A stretch of 64,000 nt of DNA. Source: Bacteroidia bacterium (lineage in GTDB: Bacteria > Bacteroidota > Bacteroidia > Flavobacteriales > Flavobacteriaceae). This document shows positions 43,952 to 52,918 of the stretch, one piece after another; the first letter of the stretch is position 1; each line of letters begins with the position of its first letter. A program made the translations under genes and the position numbers. Under the pieces are notes generated by a model. It ran no database searches. It was given only the letters and a program-made list of their open reading frames with translations, and was not told the origin of the DNA. Where the stretch lies: positions 34,643 through 98,642 of the forward strand of contig JAUIGO010000004.1 of the NCBI GenBank assembly GCA_030429955.1, given 5' to 3'.

Positions 43952-44821
43952 TTAATCAAAATCAATAAATGTTGTAGGATCAATAGGATAGCCGTCGTTC
44001 CAGAGTTCAAAATGTAAATGAGGTCCTGTCGTAAGCTCTCCTGCATTTCCGGAAATGGCAATGACTTCACCAGATTTTACCAAATCGCCTTGTGCTTTTG
44101 TTAAGGAAGCATTGTGCTTGTATGCAGAAATCAAGCCATTTCCATGATCAATAATAATAACGTATCCTGTTTGTGTGGTCCATTCTGCCAATATCACTGT
44201 TCCGTCTGCTGTGGCTTTGATTGGTGTATCTTTTGCAACAACAATATCTACGGCGAAGTGCTTATCTTCAGCATTATAGCCTTCACTTATTGCTCCGTTT
44301 GCTGGTGGAAATAACACAAAATTAACTTTTGAGGTAGCAGATTCGAAAAGGTTGTATTTGTCTTCTTTATCAACTTTTTCGCGTAAACGTAAATCTTCGT
44401 CTGAAGGGATTAAATCTCCAGCATCTATGTCTTGTTCCGCTGCATTAATTATAGAGTCTTTATTGATTTCAACAGCACTAACATCTCCAGTTAAAACTCG
44501 TTTAATAGATTCCAGATACTTTTCATTAGCAAGAATAACCTGTTGTAGAGAATCGGTTTTATAATTTAGTTCAGTAGCTTTCTTTTTTAAGGCAGTTGAT
44601 GAATATCCTGGAATATACTCCCTTAAAGGTGTGTAAGCTATTAGCATTGTAGTGCCTATGATTAACATAATGGTAAGTAAGGATACAATAACAAACACAT
44701 TGAGTCGAGTTAGTTTTATGGCGAATCGTTCTTCAAAAGTGTCTTCATTTAAAATGACGAGCCTATACTTATGAAGTAATTTTCTGGCGAGTTTCTTTTT
44801 TCCTTTCTTTTTTGCTGTCAT
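43952..44821 (-). CDS. M23 family metallopeptidase
   Basis: This 289-residue membrane-anchored peptidase of the LytM type acts on peptidoglycan cross-links. A basic N-terminus (KKKGKKKLARKLLHKYR) precedes one membrane helix (about 33-55), a coiled region and the M23 domain with the zinc motif HFAVDIV and HLHFELWNDG. The His and Asp ligands are all present, so it may be active. It is divergent from tatA. Confidence 0.9.
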   Translation of the reverse strand: MTAKKKGKKKLARKLLHKYRLVILNEDTFEERFAIKLTRLNVFVIVSLLTIMLIIGTTMLIAYTPLREYIPGYSSTALKKKATELNYKTDSLQQVILANEKYLESIKRVLTGDVSAVEINKDSIINAAEQDIDAGDLIPSDEDLRLREKVDKEDKYNLFESATSKVNFVLFPPANGAISEGYNAEDKHFAVDIVVAKDTPIKATADGTVILAEWTTQTGYVIIIDHGNGLISAYKHNASLTKAQGDLVKSGEVIAISGNAGELTTGPHLHFELWNDGYPIDPTTFIDFD

Positions 44822-44828
44822 TTGAAAA

Positions 44829-44836
44829 CAAATTTA
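44829..44836 (-). promoter_or_regulatory. Possible -7 box (TAAATTTG) close to M23 start
   Basis: Exact TAnnTTTG on the minus strand, only 7 nt before the ATG at 44821, so a transcript would be nearly leaderless. No -33 box. Confidence 0.3.
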
Positions 44837-44908
44837 AATAAAATAAGTATTTAACTTTTTATATTATGCTAAAGTTTGCTTAAAACGTTTTTTTTAAACT
44901 TTAATTAT

Positions 44909-44916
44909 TAACTTTG
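44909..44916 (+). promoter_or_regulatory. -7 box for tatA (TAACTTTG)
   Basis: Exact TAnnTTTG match 19 nt before the tatA ATG; no TTG at the usual spacing. Confidence 0.45.
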
Positions 44917-44935
44917 TTTTTTAAATCAAAACAAG

Positions 44936-45121
44936 ATGAGTCTATATATGTTACCCTTAGCAATTGGAGCGCCACAGATTATATTAATTGTTGTGGTAGT
45001 TTTATTATTATTTGGTGGAAAGAAAATCCCTGAATTAATGAGAGGTCTTGGTAGTGGAATTAAAGAATTTAAAGACGCTAGCAAAGAAGATACTGAGCCA
45101 AAAAAAGATAAAAGTGAATAG
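44936..45121 (+). CDS. tatA: Twin-arginine translocase subunit TatA/E
   Basis: This 61-residue Tat pore protein has one N-terminal membrane helix ([22 protein letters not shown]), the FGGKKIPEL hinge and a charged amphipathic tail. It is short but complete. tatC is not in the window. A strong bidirectional terminator follows 20 nt after the stop. Confidence 0.92.
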   Translation: MSLYMLPLAIGAPQIILIVVVVLLLFGGKKIPELMRGLGSGIKEFKDASKEDTEPKKDKSE

Positions 45122-45141
45122 CTTCTATTTTAAAAATATTT

Positions 45142-45171
45142 AAAAAGCCATCTGAAAACAGATGGCTTTTT
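45142..45171. terminator. Bidirectional rho-independent terminator
   Basis: Stem AAAAAGCCATCTG (45142-45154), loop AAAA, stem CAGATGGCTTTTT (45159-45171). A run of A lies at the left end and of T at the right, so it works on both strands. It ends tatA on the plus strand and the DUF4837 gene on the minus strand. Confidence 0.92.
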
Positions 45172-45173
45172 TA

Positions 45174-46142
45174 TTACTTTATTTTAAGTGATTTTGCAAT
45201 AGCTTCAAACTCAAACATATAATCTCTTTTTTCTACTGATGGTGCAAATGTAAAGCCTTCAAAGATGATGTATCTTTTGTTTATTTCATCTTTAATAGCG
45301 TAGTTTAAAAAAGGTCCTGCCATATAGGCGTCCTTTACTTCCCAAGTACTTCTGGTTTCGTAAGTTGGTTTGTTGTCAATGATGGTTTTGCTTAAAAAAG
45401 GTGTATAGGCCTCTTCGGTAATCATATATGTCCCTTCAAGTGGTCCTGGTATGTAAGTTTTACCTATTGAGTCTCTCATGGTTATAACATCATTGATTGC
45501 TTCATCACCATTATTAATTTTGTCAAGTGGAACTTCATATAGTAAAATATTCATGGTTCCTGTTTTAATATCTCGCCTTAACCAAAAAAACTTGTCATTT
45601 TCATTAGCCACACGATATGCAGAAGGGAAATCTATAGTCAGCCCTAAAGCAGATTCAATGTTGTTATTCTGGCCTAGTGATTTTGAAATACGACGTTGTT
45701 TCTCCTTAATTTCTTCTGACTTAAAAATAGAAATGATTTTATCTGCATTCTCTTCTATTTGCTTTATAATTTCTTGGTTTGTTTGCCCACTAACAATAAC
45801 CATTTTTTGTGGCTTAGCGTAGGTGTTTTCATAAAACTTTGTGTCAGCTTCTTTGCCTTTTTCAATTTTTAAAACTGTTCTGTTTCTTCTTGCAAAATCC
45901 GAAAACACAACCGTTGGCATTTGTCGCATAGTGAACATTGGTTCGTCTTGTGGTAAACCATACAATGGTGCTCCAATGACGTTTCTGATGCTTTCCCCAA
46001 CACTACCTTCCCAAAGGTCATTGTCAACCACAACAGAGAGGTTGTTAATATTTCCTGAAGAAGGAGAAAGCGAAACTGTATTGTTTGATTGACATCCTAA
46101 AAGTGTTAAAACACTGATGGCTAAAACTAAAATTCTATTCAT
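45174..46142 (-). CDS. DUF4837 family lipoprotein
   Basis: This 322-residue lipoprotein has a lipobox at MNRILVLAISVLTLLGC (Cys 17) and a mixed alpha/beta body with ITMRDSIGKTYIPGPLEGTYM. It is recognised as DUF4837, a Bacteroidota-specific family. Function is unknown. It lies 24 nt after the LysM transglycosylase gene and is probably co-transcribed with it, which hints at an envelope role. Confidence 0.8.
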   Translation of the reverse strand: MNRILVLAISVLTLLGCQSNNTVSLSPSSGNINNLSVVVDNDLWEGSVGESIRNVIGAPLYGLPQDEPMFTMRQMPTVVFSDFARRNRTVLKIEKGKEADTKFYENTYAKPQKMVIVSGQTNQEIIKQIEENADKIISIFKSEEIKEKQRRISKSLGQNNNIESALGLTIDFPSAYRVANENDKFFWLRRDIKTGTMNILLYEVPLDKINNGDEAINDVITMRDSIGKTYIPGPLEGTYMITEEAYTPFLSKTIIDNKPTYETRSTWEVKDAYMAGPFLNYAIKDEINKRYIIFEGFTFAPSVEKRDYMFEFEAIAKSLKIK

Positions 46143-46166
46143 TTTTTGTTTGTTTTGTTTAGTCGA

Positions 46167-47735
46167 TTATTGCTTTGACACTACAAGAGTCGTACCAATT
46201 ATTAATTTAGAGCTGCTAATATTATTCCAATCCTTAATATTTTGTACTGAAACTCCAGGGAATTTTTGTGATATGCTCCAAAGTGAATCTCCTTTTTGAA
46301 CTTTATAGGTTTTAGTATTTGGGTCAATTGTGTTTGATGATGTTGATTTGTTTGAGGATAAGGAAGTTGGCTGAGATCCTGGTTTTCTTGGGTAAATGGT
46401 TAGTCTCTGTCCTATGCGTAAATTATTGCTTCGCAACCCATTCCATTGTTTTATCTGGCTTACTCTTACTCCATACTGCCTTGCTATTTTACCTAAATAA
46501 TCACCTGATCTTACACGATAAGTAACCTTTGTGTCATTGTCAAAAAATTGAGGTAGTGGTTTTTCGCGTTTAGCAAATTCTTCTCTAACATATTTATAAA
46601 TGCTATCTTCATTGGCAACAAATAAGCCTACTTTTTCTCTAGGAAGTCTTAGTGTATAATTTTCGCCTTTAATGTGTGGAATAATATCTAACTTATACGA
46701 AGGATTCAAAAATTGTAATTCTTCCATCGGAACTTCCAACAGCTCAGAAACTTGATCTAACGATATCATTTCCTTAACTCTTATGGTATCTGTTTGTATG
46801 TATGTTAATTCAGGCTTTTTAGGATTAAAACCATGCTCTTTAGCATATTCAAAAATATACATGGTTGCTAGGAAGGCTGGTAAATAACCTGCTGTTTCAC
46901 GAGGTAAATTGTGTCTGATGTTCCAATAATTTTGATAGCCTCCAGACCTTCTAATTGCCTTAGATACGTTTCCAGGCCCAGAATTGTATGCAGCCAATGC
47001 TAAATCCCAATCCCCAAATATTTTATATAAACTTGCTAAATACTTACTTGCTGCTTCGGTTGACTTTATTGGGTCGCTTCTTTCGTCTACATAACTGCTC
47101 ACATTTAAACCATACATTTTTCCTGTAGCAAACATAAATTGCCACAAACCTGTTGCTCCAACTCTAGACTTAGCTCTTGGTTTTAAGGCAGATTCAACAA
47201 TAGCCAAATATTTTACTTCCAAAGGAATATCGTGATTATCCAATTCTCGTTCAAACATTGGAAAATAATATTCGCTTAAAGCCATTAAGGTTTCTAAGTG
47301 TTTCTTTCTGTTTTTTAAATAACTTTTAATAACGCTTTCTAACGAAGGATTGTATTCAATATTAAAAGGTGTTTTAGCGTTTAGTCTTTCAAGCCTGCTT
47401 TTTAAGGTGTCTGTTGGCAATTCAGGATAATAAATAGAGTCATACTCCATCTCTCTGATGCTATTATAAATGGTATCATAAAGCGAAGTACTGTATAATT
47501 CTTCAAGCCATTTTTCATCAATTTCTGAAGCCAATTGATGATCTTCTAAATTAATTTTAGAAAGTGAATCTACAACAGGAGCAATCTCCTTTTTAATCTG
47601 TGATTGACCATCAATAATCGTGTCCTTAATGATTTGTCTTTTAGCTACAATGGAGTCTTTGGTTTGAGCAAAACCAAACGTTGTTGAAACCAAAAGAGCA
47701 ATCATAAATAATCGTAAAGTCATTGTTGTCATCAT
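46167..47735 (-). CDS. Membrane-bound lytic transglycosylase with two LysM domains (MltD-like)
   Basis: This 522-residue enzyme cleaves peptidoglycan glycan strands. A signal peptide (TLRLFMIALLVSTTFGFAQ) is followed by a long linker, and a lytic transglycosylase domain (about 155-330) with AIVESALKPRAKSRVGATG follows; its Glu is the catalytic residue. Two LysM domains come after: TYRVRSGDYLGKIARQYGV and, near the C-terminus, TYKVQKGDSLWSISQKF. Two further in-frame ATGs within 12 nt could also start it. Typical of Bacteroidota MltD. Confidence 0.92.
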   Translation of the reverse strand: MMTTMTLRLFMIALLVSTTFGFAQTKDSIVAKRQIIKDTIIDGQSQIKKEIAPVVDSLSKINLEDHQLASEIDEKWLEELYSTSLYDTIYNSIREMEYDSIYYPELPTDTLKSRLERLNAKTPFNIEYNPSLESVIKSYLKNRKKHLETLMALSEYYFPMFERELDNHDIPLEVKYLAIVESALKPRAKSRVGATGLWQFMFATGKMYGLNVSSYVDERSDPIKSTEAASKYLASLYKIFGDWDLALAAYNSGPGNVSKAIRRSGGYQNYWNIRHNLPRETAGYLPAFLATMYIFEYAKEHGFNPKKPELTYIQTDTIRVKEMISLDQVSELLEVPMEELQFLNPSYKLDIIPHIKGENYTLRLPREKVGLFVANEDSIYKYVREEFAKREKPLPQFFDNDTKVTYRVRSGDYLGKIARQYGVRVSQIKQWNGLRSNNLRIGQRLTIYPRKPGSQPTSLSSNKSTSSNTIDPNTKTYKVQKGDSLWSISQKFPGVSVQNIKDWNNISSSKLIIGTTLVVSKQ

Positions 47736-47806
47736 TGGTTCTATAGAACGGATTTGATGCTAAAATCGTATTTTTTAGTTAGAATTGAAAATTTATTGTT
47801 TCAATA

Positions 47807-48994
47807 CTAATTTAATATGGCTGCAATTCCTGGTAATGTTTTTCCTTCTAAGCTTTCTAACATAGCACCTCCTCCTGTACTAACATAGCTTACTTTGTCT
47901 TCAAATCCAAATTGTTTTACAGCAGCTACTGAATCGCCTCCTCCAACTAACGAAAATGCTCCTTCTTTTGTCGCGTTTTCAATAGCATAACCAAGAGCAA
48001 TTGTTCCTTTTGCAAAATTTGGCATTTCAAATACACCTAGAGGCCCGTTCCATAAAATGGTTTTAGAGACAGAAACAACATCTGAGAACATGGCTTCTGT
48101 ATTTGGACCAACATCTAGTCCCATCCAACCATCAGGAATCGCATCAATTTTGCATGTATTGGTATGCGCATCATTGCTAAATGCATCTGCAATGATAACA
48201 TCTACAGGAAGGTGTACTTGAACATTCTTGGCTTTTGCTTTCTTTAAAATTTCATTTGCCAATTCTAACTTATCATCTTCTACAAGCGAATTTCCAATAT
48301 TTCCTCCTTGAGCTTTTATGAAGGTAAAGGTCATTCCGCCTCCAATAATCAAATGGTCAATTTTATCAAGTATGTTATCAATGATTGTGATTTTTGATGA
48401 TACTTTTGCACCACCAAGTATTGCTGTTACTGGTTTTTCGCCTGTTTGCATAACTTTATTAATGCTTTCTATTTCTTGAGCCAACAAAGCTCCAAAGCAC
48501 TTTTTATCTTTAAAAAACTGTGCCACAATGGTTGTCGATGCATGAGCACGATGCGCTGTACCAAAAGCATCATTTACATAAATATCTCCTAAGTGCGAAA
48601 GTTGTTCGGCAAATTTAACATCGCCTTGTTCTTCTTCCTTATGAAACCGAAGATTTTCTAGAAGCAATATTTGACCAGGTTGTAGTTCTTGAGCGGCTTT
48701 TTCGGCTTCATCTCCAATACAATCGTTAACAAACAACACTTCAACACCTAAAACATCTTCAACTTTTTTTGCAATGTGCTTTAATGAAAATTCTTCTTGC
48801 TTTCCTTTTGGTCGTCCTAAATGTGACATTAAAATACAGCTTCCTCCATCTTCTAAAATTTTAATAATGGTTGATTTAGCCGAATTAATACGTGTGGCGT
48901 CTGTAACCTCAAAGGCATCATTTAATGGTACATTAAAATCTACACGAATTAAAGCTTTCTTGTTTTCAAAATTAAAATCGTTTATCGTCTTCAT
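47807..48994 (-). CDS. pgk: Phosphoglycerate kinase
   Basis: The 395-residue glycolytic enzyme makes ATP and 3-phosphoglycerate. It has [45 protein letters not shown] and the C-terminal nucleotide loop [13 protein letters not shown]. The ATG at 48994 ([10 protein letters not shown]) gives the usual size; an open frame 126 nt further upstream runs through the promoter and over the divergent holB start and is not used. Confidence 0.97.
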   Translation of the reverse strand: MKTINDFNFENKKALIRVDFNVPLNDAFEVTDATRINSAKSTIIKILEDGGSCILMSHLGRPKGKQEEFSLKHIAKKVEDVLGVEVLFVNDCIGDEAEKAAQELQPGQILLLENLRFHKEEEQGDVKFAEQLSHLGDIYVNDAFGTAHRAHASTTIVAQFFKDKKCFGALLAQEIESINKVMQTGEKPVTAILGGAKVSSKITIIDNILDKIDHLIIGGGMTFTFIKAQGGNIGNSLVEDDKLELANEILKKAKAKNVQVHLPVDVIIADAFSNDAHTNTCKIDAIPDGWMGLDVGPNTEAMFSDVVSVSKTILWNGPLGVFEMPNFAKGTIALGYAIENATKEGAFSLVGGGDSVAAVKQFGFEDKVSYVSTGGGAMLESLEGKTLPGIAAILN

Positions 48995-49012
48995 TAAAGT
49001 AATTTTAGTTGA

Positions 49013-49020
49013 CAAATATA
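49013..49020 (-). promoter_or_regulatory. -7 box for pgk (TATATTTG)
   Basis: Exact TAnnTTTG on the minus strand, 18 nt before the pgk ATG at 48994. Its position also supports that start. Confidence 0.55.
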
Positions 49021-49102
49021 AATTATTACTTCTAAAATTTGAGCTTGTTTTCTTTTTGATTCTTTTTAACTCATATCGCTTTTTTGGAGTGAAAAAATTA
49101 AG

Positions 49103-49110
49103 TACGTTTG
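49103..49110 (+). promoter_or_regulatory. -7 box for holB (TACGTTTG)
   Basis: Exact TAnnTTTG, 4 nt before the holB ATG. A TTG at 49084-49086 leaves a 16-nt spacer, shorter than the usual 19. The start may be nearly leaderless. Confidence 0.45.
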
Positions 49111-49114
49111 TTTT

Positions 49115-50257
49115 ATGCAATTCACAGACGTTTTAGGTCAAGAACATCTTAAAAGCCATCTTATTACTAGTGCCAATAATGGTCGTGTTCCGCATGCGCA
49201 ATTGTTTGTTGGTCCTGAAGGTTCAGGTACCTTACCAATGGCTATTGCTTATGCTCAACATGTTATTTGTGGAAATAACAAGGTCAACGAATCTGCTTGC
49301 AATTTAAAATTTGAACACTTGTCTCATCCTGATTTACATTTTGCCTATCCTGTTGCTGGAACAGATAAAGTAAAAAGTCATCCTATTTCAAAGCTGTTTC
49401 TGGAAGATTGGAGAACGATGCTGAAAGAGCAACCTTATGGCAACCTGTTTGATTGGTACAAACAACTTGGTATAGACAACAAACAAGGGCAGATTGGAGT
49501 TGATGAAGCTCAAGACATTTCCAAGTCTTTATCACTCAAAGCTTATGAAGGTGGTTATAAGGTGATGATTATTTGGATGGTTGAAAAAATGAATACAGCT
49601 TGTGCCAACAAATTATTGAAACTCATTGAAGAGCCACCAAATAAAACCATTTTCATTCTTATTGCTGAAGATGAAGAACAAATAATATCTACCATAAAAT
49701 CAAGATGTCAGTTATTGCATTTTCCACCTTTATCAGAGGAAGTGATTAAAGATGCTTTAATGAAAAGCTACCAAATTCCTGAAGCTGATGCAACTAAAAT
49801 TGCACATCAAGCCAACGGAAACTATAACAAGGCTTGCGATTTGGTGTATCACGATAGTGAAGATACTCAATTTGAAGAATGGTTTGTGTTTTGGATTAGA
49901 AGTGCTTTTAAGGCCAAAGGCAACAAAGCAGCAATTCACGATTTGATTTCATGGAGCGAAGAAATTGCTAAAACTGGTCGGGAAACCCAAAAACAATTTT
50001 TATCCTTTTGTTTGGATTTTTTCCGTCAGGCAATGTTACTTAATTACAATGCCAATGAACTTGTTTTTATGGAGCCAAAATCTGAGAATTTTAAGTTGGA
50101 AAAATTTGCGCCTTTTGTTCATGAAAACAATGTCTTAGAAATAAGTGACGAAATTCAAGATGCAATTTATCATATTGAGCGAAATGGAAATTCTAAAATT
50201 ATACTGACAGACTTATCTATAAAATTAACGCGCTTGCTTCATAAAAAATCTGCGTAA
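49115..50257 (+). CDS. holB: DNA polymerase III delta' subunit
   Basis: This clamp-loader subunit helps load the beta clamp. The 380-residue AAA-type protein has [10 protein letters not shown], a degenerate P-loop ([13 protein letters not shown], no Lys) as normal for delta', [25 protein letters not shown], and the SRC motif in [10 protein letters not shown]. It ends TAATG, overlapping the next start by one base. Confidence 0.92.
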   Translation: MQFTDVLGQEHLKSHLITSANNGRVPHAQLFVGPEGSGTLPMAIAYAQHVICGNNKVNESACNLKFEHLSHPDLHFAYPVAGTDKVKSHPISKLFLEDWRTMLKEQPYGNLFDWYKQLGIDNKQGQIGVDEAQDISKSLSLKAYEGGYKVMIIWMVEKMNTACANKLLKLIEEPPNKTIFILIAEDEEQIISTIKSRCQLLHFPPLSEEVIKDALMKSYQIPEADATKIAHQANGNYNKACDLVYHDSEDTQFEEWFVFWIRSAFKAKGNKAAIHDLISWSEEIAKTGRETQKQFLSFCLDFFRQAMLLNYNANELVFMEPKSENFKLEKFAPFVHENNVLEISDEIQDAIYHIERNGNSKIILTDLSIKLTRLLHKKSA

Positions 50258-51180
50258 TGGCAACTTCAAATCGTTGGTTCGTCATTGTTAATCCAACTTC
50301 TGGAAATGGATCTAGTAAACGCAAGTGGCCAAAAATTAAAACAGAGCTTCAATCCAATGCATTTGACTTCGATTTCGTCTTTACGGAATATGCAAATCAC
50401 AGTAAAGAAATAATTCAAAATGCTATAAAACAAGGCTTTACAAAAATAATTTGTGTTGGTGGCGATGGTACATTACACAATATTATTAATGGTGTCCAAT
50501 CGCAAAAACAGGTAAATTCTTCAACTATTCAAATAGGTATCATTCCTATTGGAACTGGAAATGATTGGATAAAAACTCACAGCATTCCTCTAAACATTAA
50601 AAAATCAATTTCTATAATTAAAAAGGGAAATATTAAACAGCAAGATTTAGGTAAGATCACTTTTATTGATGAGCAACGAGACGCCATCTATTTTAATAAT
50701 CTTGCTGGTGTTGGCTTTGATGGTTTTGTGGTGAGTAAAGTTGGTACCTATAAATATCTTGGTGCTTTGGCTTATTTAATTGGCGCTGTTGTTGGGTTGT
50801 TTTCGTTTAAAAATTTCAACGCAACCATTGTCTTTAATGACACAAGAATAACAACTAAATCGCTGATGGTTTTAGTTGGTTTATGCAAGTATTCTGGTGG
50901 AGGAATGAGGTTAACCAAAACGCCAAATCCTTTTGATGGTTTGTTTGATGTTTCAATAGCTAAAGATTTGACCAAACTAGAAATTATACAAAACTTGCCA
51001 AAACTGTTTAACGGTAAAATTGTGGAGCATCCAAAAGTTGAAACTTATAAAGTTAATGAATTGTCAATTAGTATTGACTCAGAAGTCAAACCCTTTATAC
51101 AGGCAGATGGTGAATTGATTGGAAAAGGAAACATGAATATTAGTATTGTTCCTGGTGCTTTTTCGTTTTATAGTAATTAA
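50257..51180 (+). CDS. Diacylglycerol kinase family lipid kinase (YegS-like)
   Basis: This 307-residue protein has the N-terminal VNPTSGNGSSKRKW, the nucleotide motif CVGGDGTLHNIINGV and IGIIPIGTGNDW, the signature of the DAGK/sphingosine kinase superfamily. It would phosphorylate a membrane lipid alcohol; the substrate is not predictable. It is coupled to holB by a one-base overlap, a recurrent but functionally unexplained pairing. Confidence 0.9.
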   Translation: MATSNRWFVIVNPTSGNGSSKRKWPKIKTELQSNAFDFDFVFTEYANHSKEIIQNAIKQGFTKIICVGGDGTLHNIINGVQSQKQVNSSTIQIGIIPIGTGNDWIKTHSIPLNIKKSISIIKKGNIKQQDLGKITFIDEQRDAIYFNNLAGVGFDGFVVSKVGTYKYLGALAYLIGAVVGLFSFKNFNATIVFNDTRITTKSLMVLVGLCKYSGGGMRLTKTPNPFDGLFDVSIAKDLTKLEIIQNLPKLFNGKIVEHPKVETYKVNELSISIDSEVKPFIQADGELIGKGNMNISIVPGAFSFYSN

Positions 51181-51230
51181 AAAACGCCAGACTTTCGTCT
51201 AGCGTTCATAAAAATTAGGAATAATCCTAA
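51178..51230 (-). terminator. Minus-strand terminator pair after the Skp-like gene
   Basis: Two hairpins follow the stop of the minus-strand gene. TTAGGA-ATAA-TCCTAA (51215-51230) is trailed by five T on the minus strand. AACGC-C-AGAC / GTCT-A-GCGTT (51183-51206) has one mismatch and is trailed by six T. The plus strand lacks a clear U-run. Confidence 0.75.
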
Positions 51231-51231
51231 A

Positions 51232-51747
51232 TTAATTCTTTTTGTAAGCAGCATTTAAAGCATCAAGAATTTCTTGAGTTAAATCACTAGCTTGATTTCC
51301 ATACATCACGCTTCCTGCTTCATTACTACCTAAAATAAAGTCGTAACCATTTTTAGTTCCGTAATCTTTTACAAAGTTTCTAACTTTTTTGATTAAAGAG
51401 TCATTTTGCGCTTGGCTTTCTTGAGCTATTTGTTGTTGTTCAAATTGGTCACGTTGCGCAATGACTTGATCTTTTTGTTGTAGCTCTTGAGACAATTTTT
51501 GCAAATCTGCCTGAGACATTTTACGAGACTTTAATTCTGCCTCGTTAATCTCTAATTGAAATGCTTGTCTGATACTATCTCTTTTTGCTTCGTAAGTTTT
51601 AATTTTAGCTTGCAACTTATCTTGAATATCTATTTTTTCTTGATACTCATTTATCAATTTAGAATTGTCAACAAATCCTATTTTTTGAGATTGTTGGCAA
51701 GAAGCAAACGTAAAAATTACAATTATTGCGACTACAATATTTTTCAT
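51232..51747 (-). CDS. OmpH/Skp-family lipoprotein
   Basis: This 171-residue periplasmic chaperone-like protein has a lipobox (FTFASC, Cys near 17), a first beta strand (QKIGFVDNSKLINEYQ) and a long Gln-rich coiled coil (about 38-125). A C-terminal alpha/beta end contains DYGTKNGYDFILGSNEA. Skp holds unfolded outer-membrane proteins; a lipid-anchored form is common in Bacteroidota. No BamA gene is near. Confidence 0.85.
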   Translation of the reverse strand: MKNIVVAIIVIFTFASCQQSQKIGFVDNSKLINEYQEKIDIQDKLQAKIKTYEAKRDSIRQAFQLEINEAELKSRKMSQADLQKLSQELQQKDQVIAQRDQFEQQQIAQESQAQNDSLIKKVRNFVKDYGTKNGYDFILGSNEAGSVMYGNQASDLTQEILDALNAAYKKN

Positions 51748-51977
51748 CCTGTTTTAAATTTAGTGTGGCAAAAGTATAAAAGTAAATGAGAAGATAATTA
51801 AAAAATTATCATAAGAATTTACATCATAAGCATAATTTATGCTATTAAAACACATTAATTGATTTCATCTATTAAAAAAGACTTCGTTTAAAGCGATTTA
51901 AAGCCTTTAAAAAATATTTAAAAGGCATAAAGGCTTCAAGGCTTAAAACTCTTTAAAATAGAATCTCTAATCGTTTT
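51748..51977. other. Intergenic region with low-complexity AT-rich DNA
   Basis: A -7 box lies at 51769-51776 for the Skp-like gene. The rest has repeats of the aaagcctttaaa type around 51899-51945, including a weak stem GCCTTT/AAAGGC, possibly the methyltransferase transcript end. No gene is seen. Confidence 0.4.
51769..51776 (-). promoter_or_regulatory. -7 box for the Skp-like gene (TACTTTTG)
   Basis: Exact TAnnTTTG on the minus strand, 21 nt before the ATG at 51747; no -33 match at 19 nt. Confidence 0.5.
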
Positions 51978-52829
51978 TTATGTGTTCGTAATGATATAAA
52001 TAAGAGAAGAATACTCTCCTGAACGTTTTGCCTTCATGTTGGAGCGTAAACCAACCCAAAATGCCTTAAACAAATTCATAGAACCTGATTTGTATTTTTC
52101 AGAAAGCAAGCTCACATAATAAGCGTCAAATTTCATTGGCTTGGTTTTAACAACTTGCATATTCTGCGTTGCAAATAATTTTGAAATAGAATCTTGATTG
52201 AAATGCCAAAGATGTCTCGGTACATCATAAGCAGCCCAGAAGTTTTTATAATATTCTGCATCATAACTTTTATGATTTGGAACTGCGATAATTAAAGTGC
52301 CTTTTTCTTTTAGTAAGGTTTTTAAAGTTGAAACTTGTTCCTCAAGATTTGGTAAATGCTCTAATACATGCCAAAGCGTAATCACATCAAAACTATGGTT
52401 TTTAAACTGTGCTAATTGCTCAGAATCAAAAACCGAATTATTCGTTTTTTGGTTGGCAATTTGTCGTGCCTGTTCATTGGGTTCAATGCCTGAAACACTC
52501 CAATGATTTTGTTGTGCAACACGCAAAAAATCTCCTGTGCCGCAACCAACATCTAACAGGTTTTTCTCTAAAGGCTGAAAAGAATTTATGAGACCCAACT
52601 TCTTCTTTAAAGAAATACTCCTTACAAAATGATATGCTTTTTCAAACAGATTTCTCTTGGAGTCTGTGTGCGAAATATAGTCTTCCGTTTTGTAATATTC
52701 TGATAGTTGTTTTGTTTCAGGCTGAGGACTGGTTACTAAAAAACCATAGGTTTTGTTCTCAATGAGTTGAAACTCTTCTCCTGAAACAGAGTGGTCTTTT
52801 ACCTTAAGAAACGTTGTTGAATCATTCAT
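51978..52829 (-). CDS. Class I SAM-dependent methyltransferase
   Basis: The 283-residue protein has the SAM motif NLLDVGCGTGDFLRVA (residues about 89-104), GIEPNEQARQIA, and the post-I motif WHVLEHLPNLEEQV with GTLIIAVPNH, typical of UbiE/Methyltransf_11-23 enzymes. The substrate is unknown. It ends SSLIYIITNT. It has no clear operon partner; a palindrome and a parS-like site lie upstream. Confidence 0.85.
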   Translation of the reverse strand: MNDSTTFLKVKDHSVSGEEFQLIENKTYGFLVTSPQPETKQLSEYYKTEDYISHTDSKRNLFEKAYHFVRSISLKKKLGLINSFQPLEKNLLDVGCGTGDFLRVAQQNHWSVSGIEPNEQARQIANQKTNNSVFDSEQLAQFKNHSFDVITLWHVLEHLPNLEEQVSTLKTLLKEKGTLIIAVPNHKSYDAEYYKNFWAAYDVPRHLWHFNQDSISKLFATQNMQVVKTKPMKFDAYYVSLLSEKYKSGSMNLFKAFWVGLRSNMKAKRSGEYSSLIYIITNT

Positions 52830-52837
52830 AAAAATAG

Positions 52838-52861
52838 ATTCCGCTTCAAGCGCGGAATGAC
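52838..52861. repeat. Short palindrome 'attccgc ... gcggaatgac'
   Basis: ATTCCGC (52838-52844) pairs with GCGGAAT (52852-52858) around a TTCAAGC loop, followed by gac. The GGAATGAC end links it to the 7716-7805 repeat type (CAATGAC). It sits between the methyltransferase gene and a parS-like site. Confidence 0.55.
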
Positions 52862-52893
52862 AAAACTAAAATAATTAAAACGAAATAATAAGT

Positions 52894-52911
52894 ATGTTCC
52901 ACGTGGAACAT
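52894..52911. other. parS-like centromere site 1 (perfect 18-bp palindrome)
   Basis: ATGTTCCACGTGGAACAT is a perfect palindrome whose core TGTTCCACGTGGAACA fits the parS consensus TGTTNCACGTGNAACA at every fixed position. ParB binds parS for chromosome segregation. It lies 8 nt after the mnmG stop. Not tested by binding data; inference from consensus. Confidence 0.8.
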
Positions 52912-52918
52912 TCTAAAT

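Noticed and set aside
48995..49120. 42-residue N-terminal extension of phosphoglycerate kinase
   Set aside because: It runs through the pgk -7 box and into the divergent holB start; the normal enzyme begins at 48994.
51899..51945. AT-rich repeats read as a terminator
   Set aside because: The stem is only about 6 bp with a long loop and no clean U-run; left as a note in the intergenic entry.
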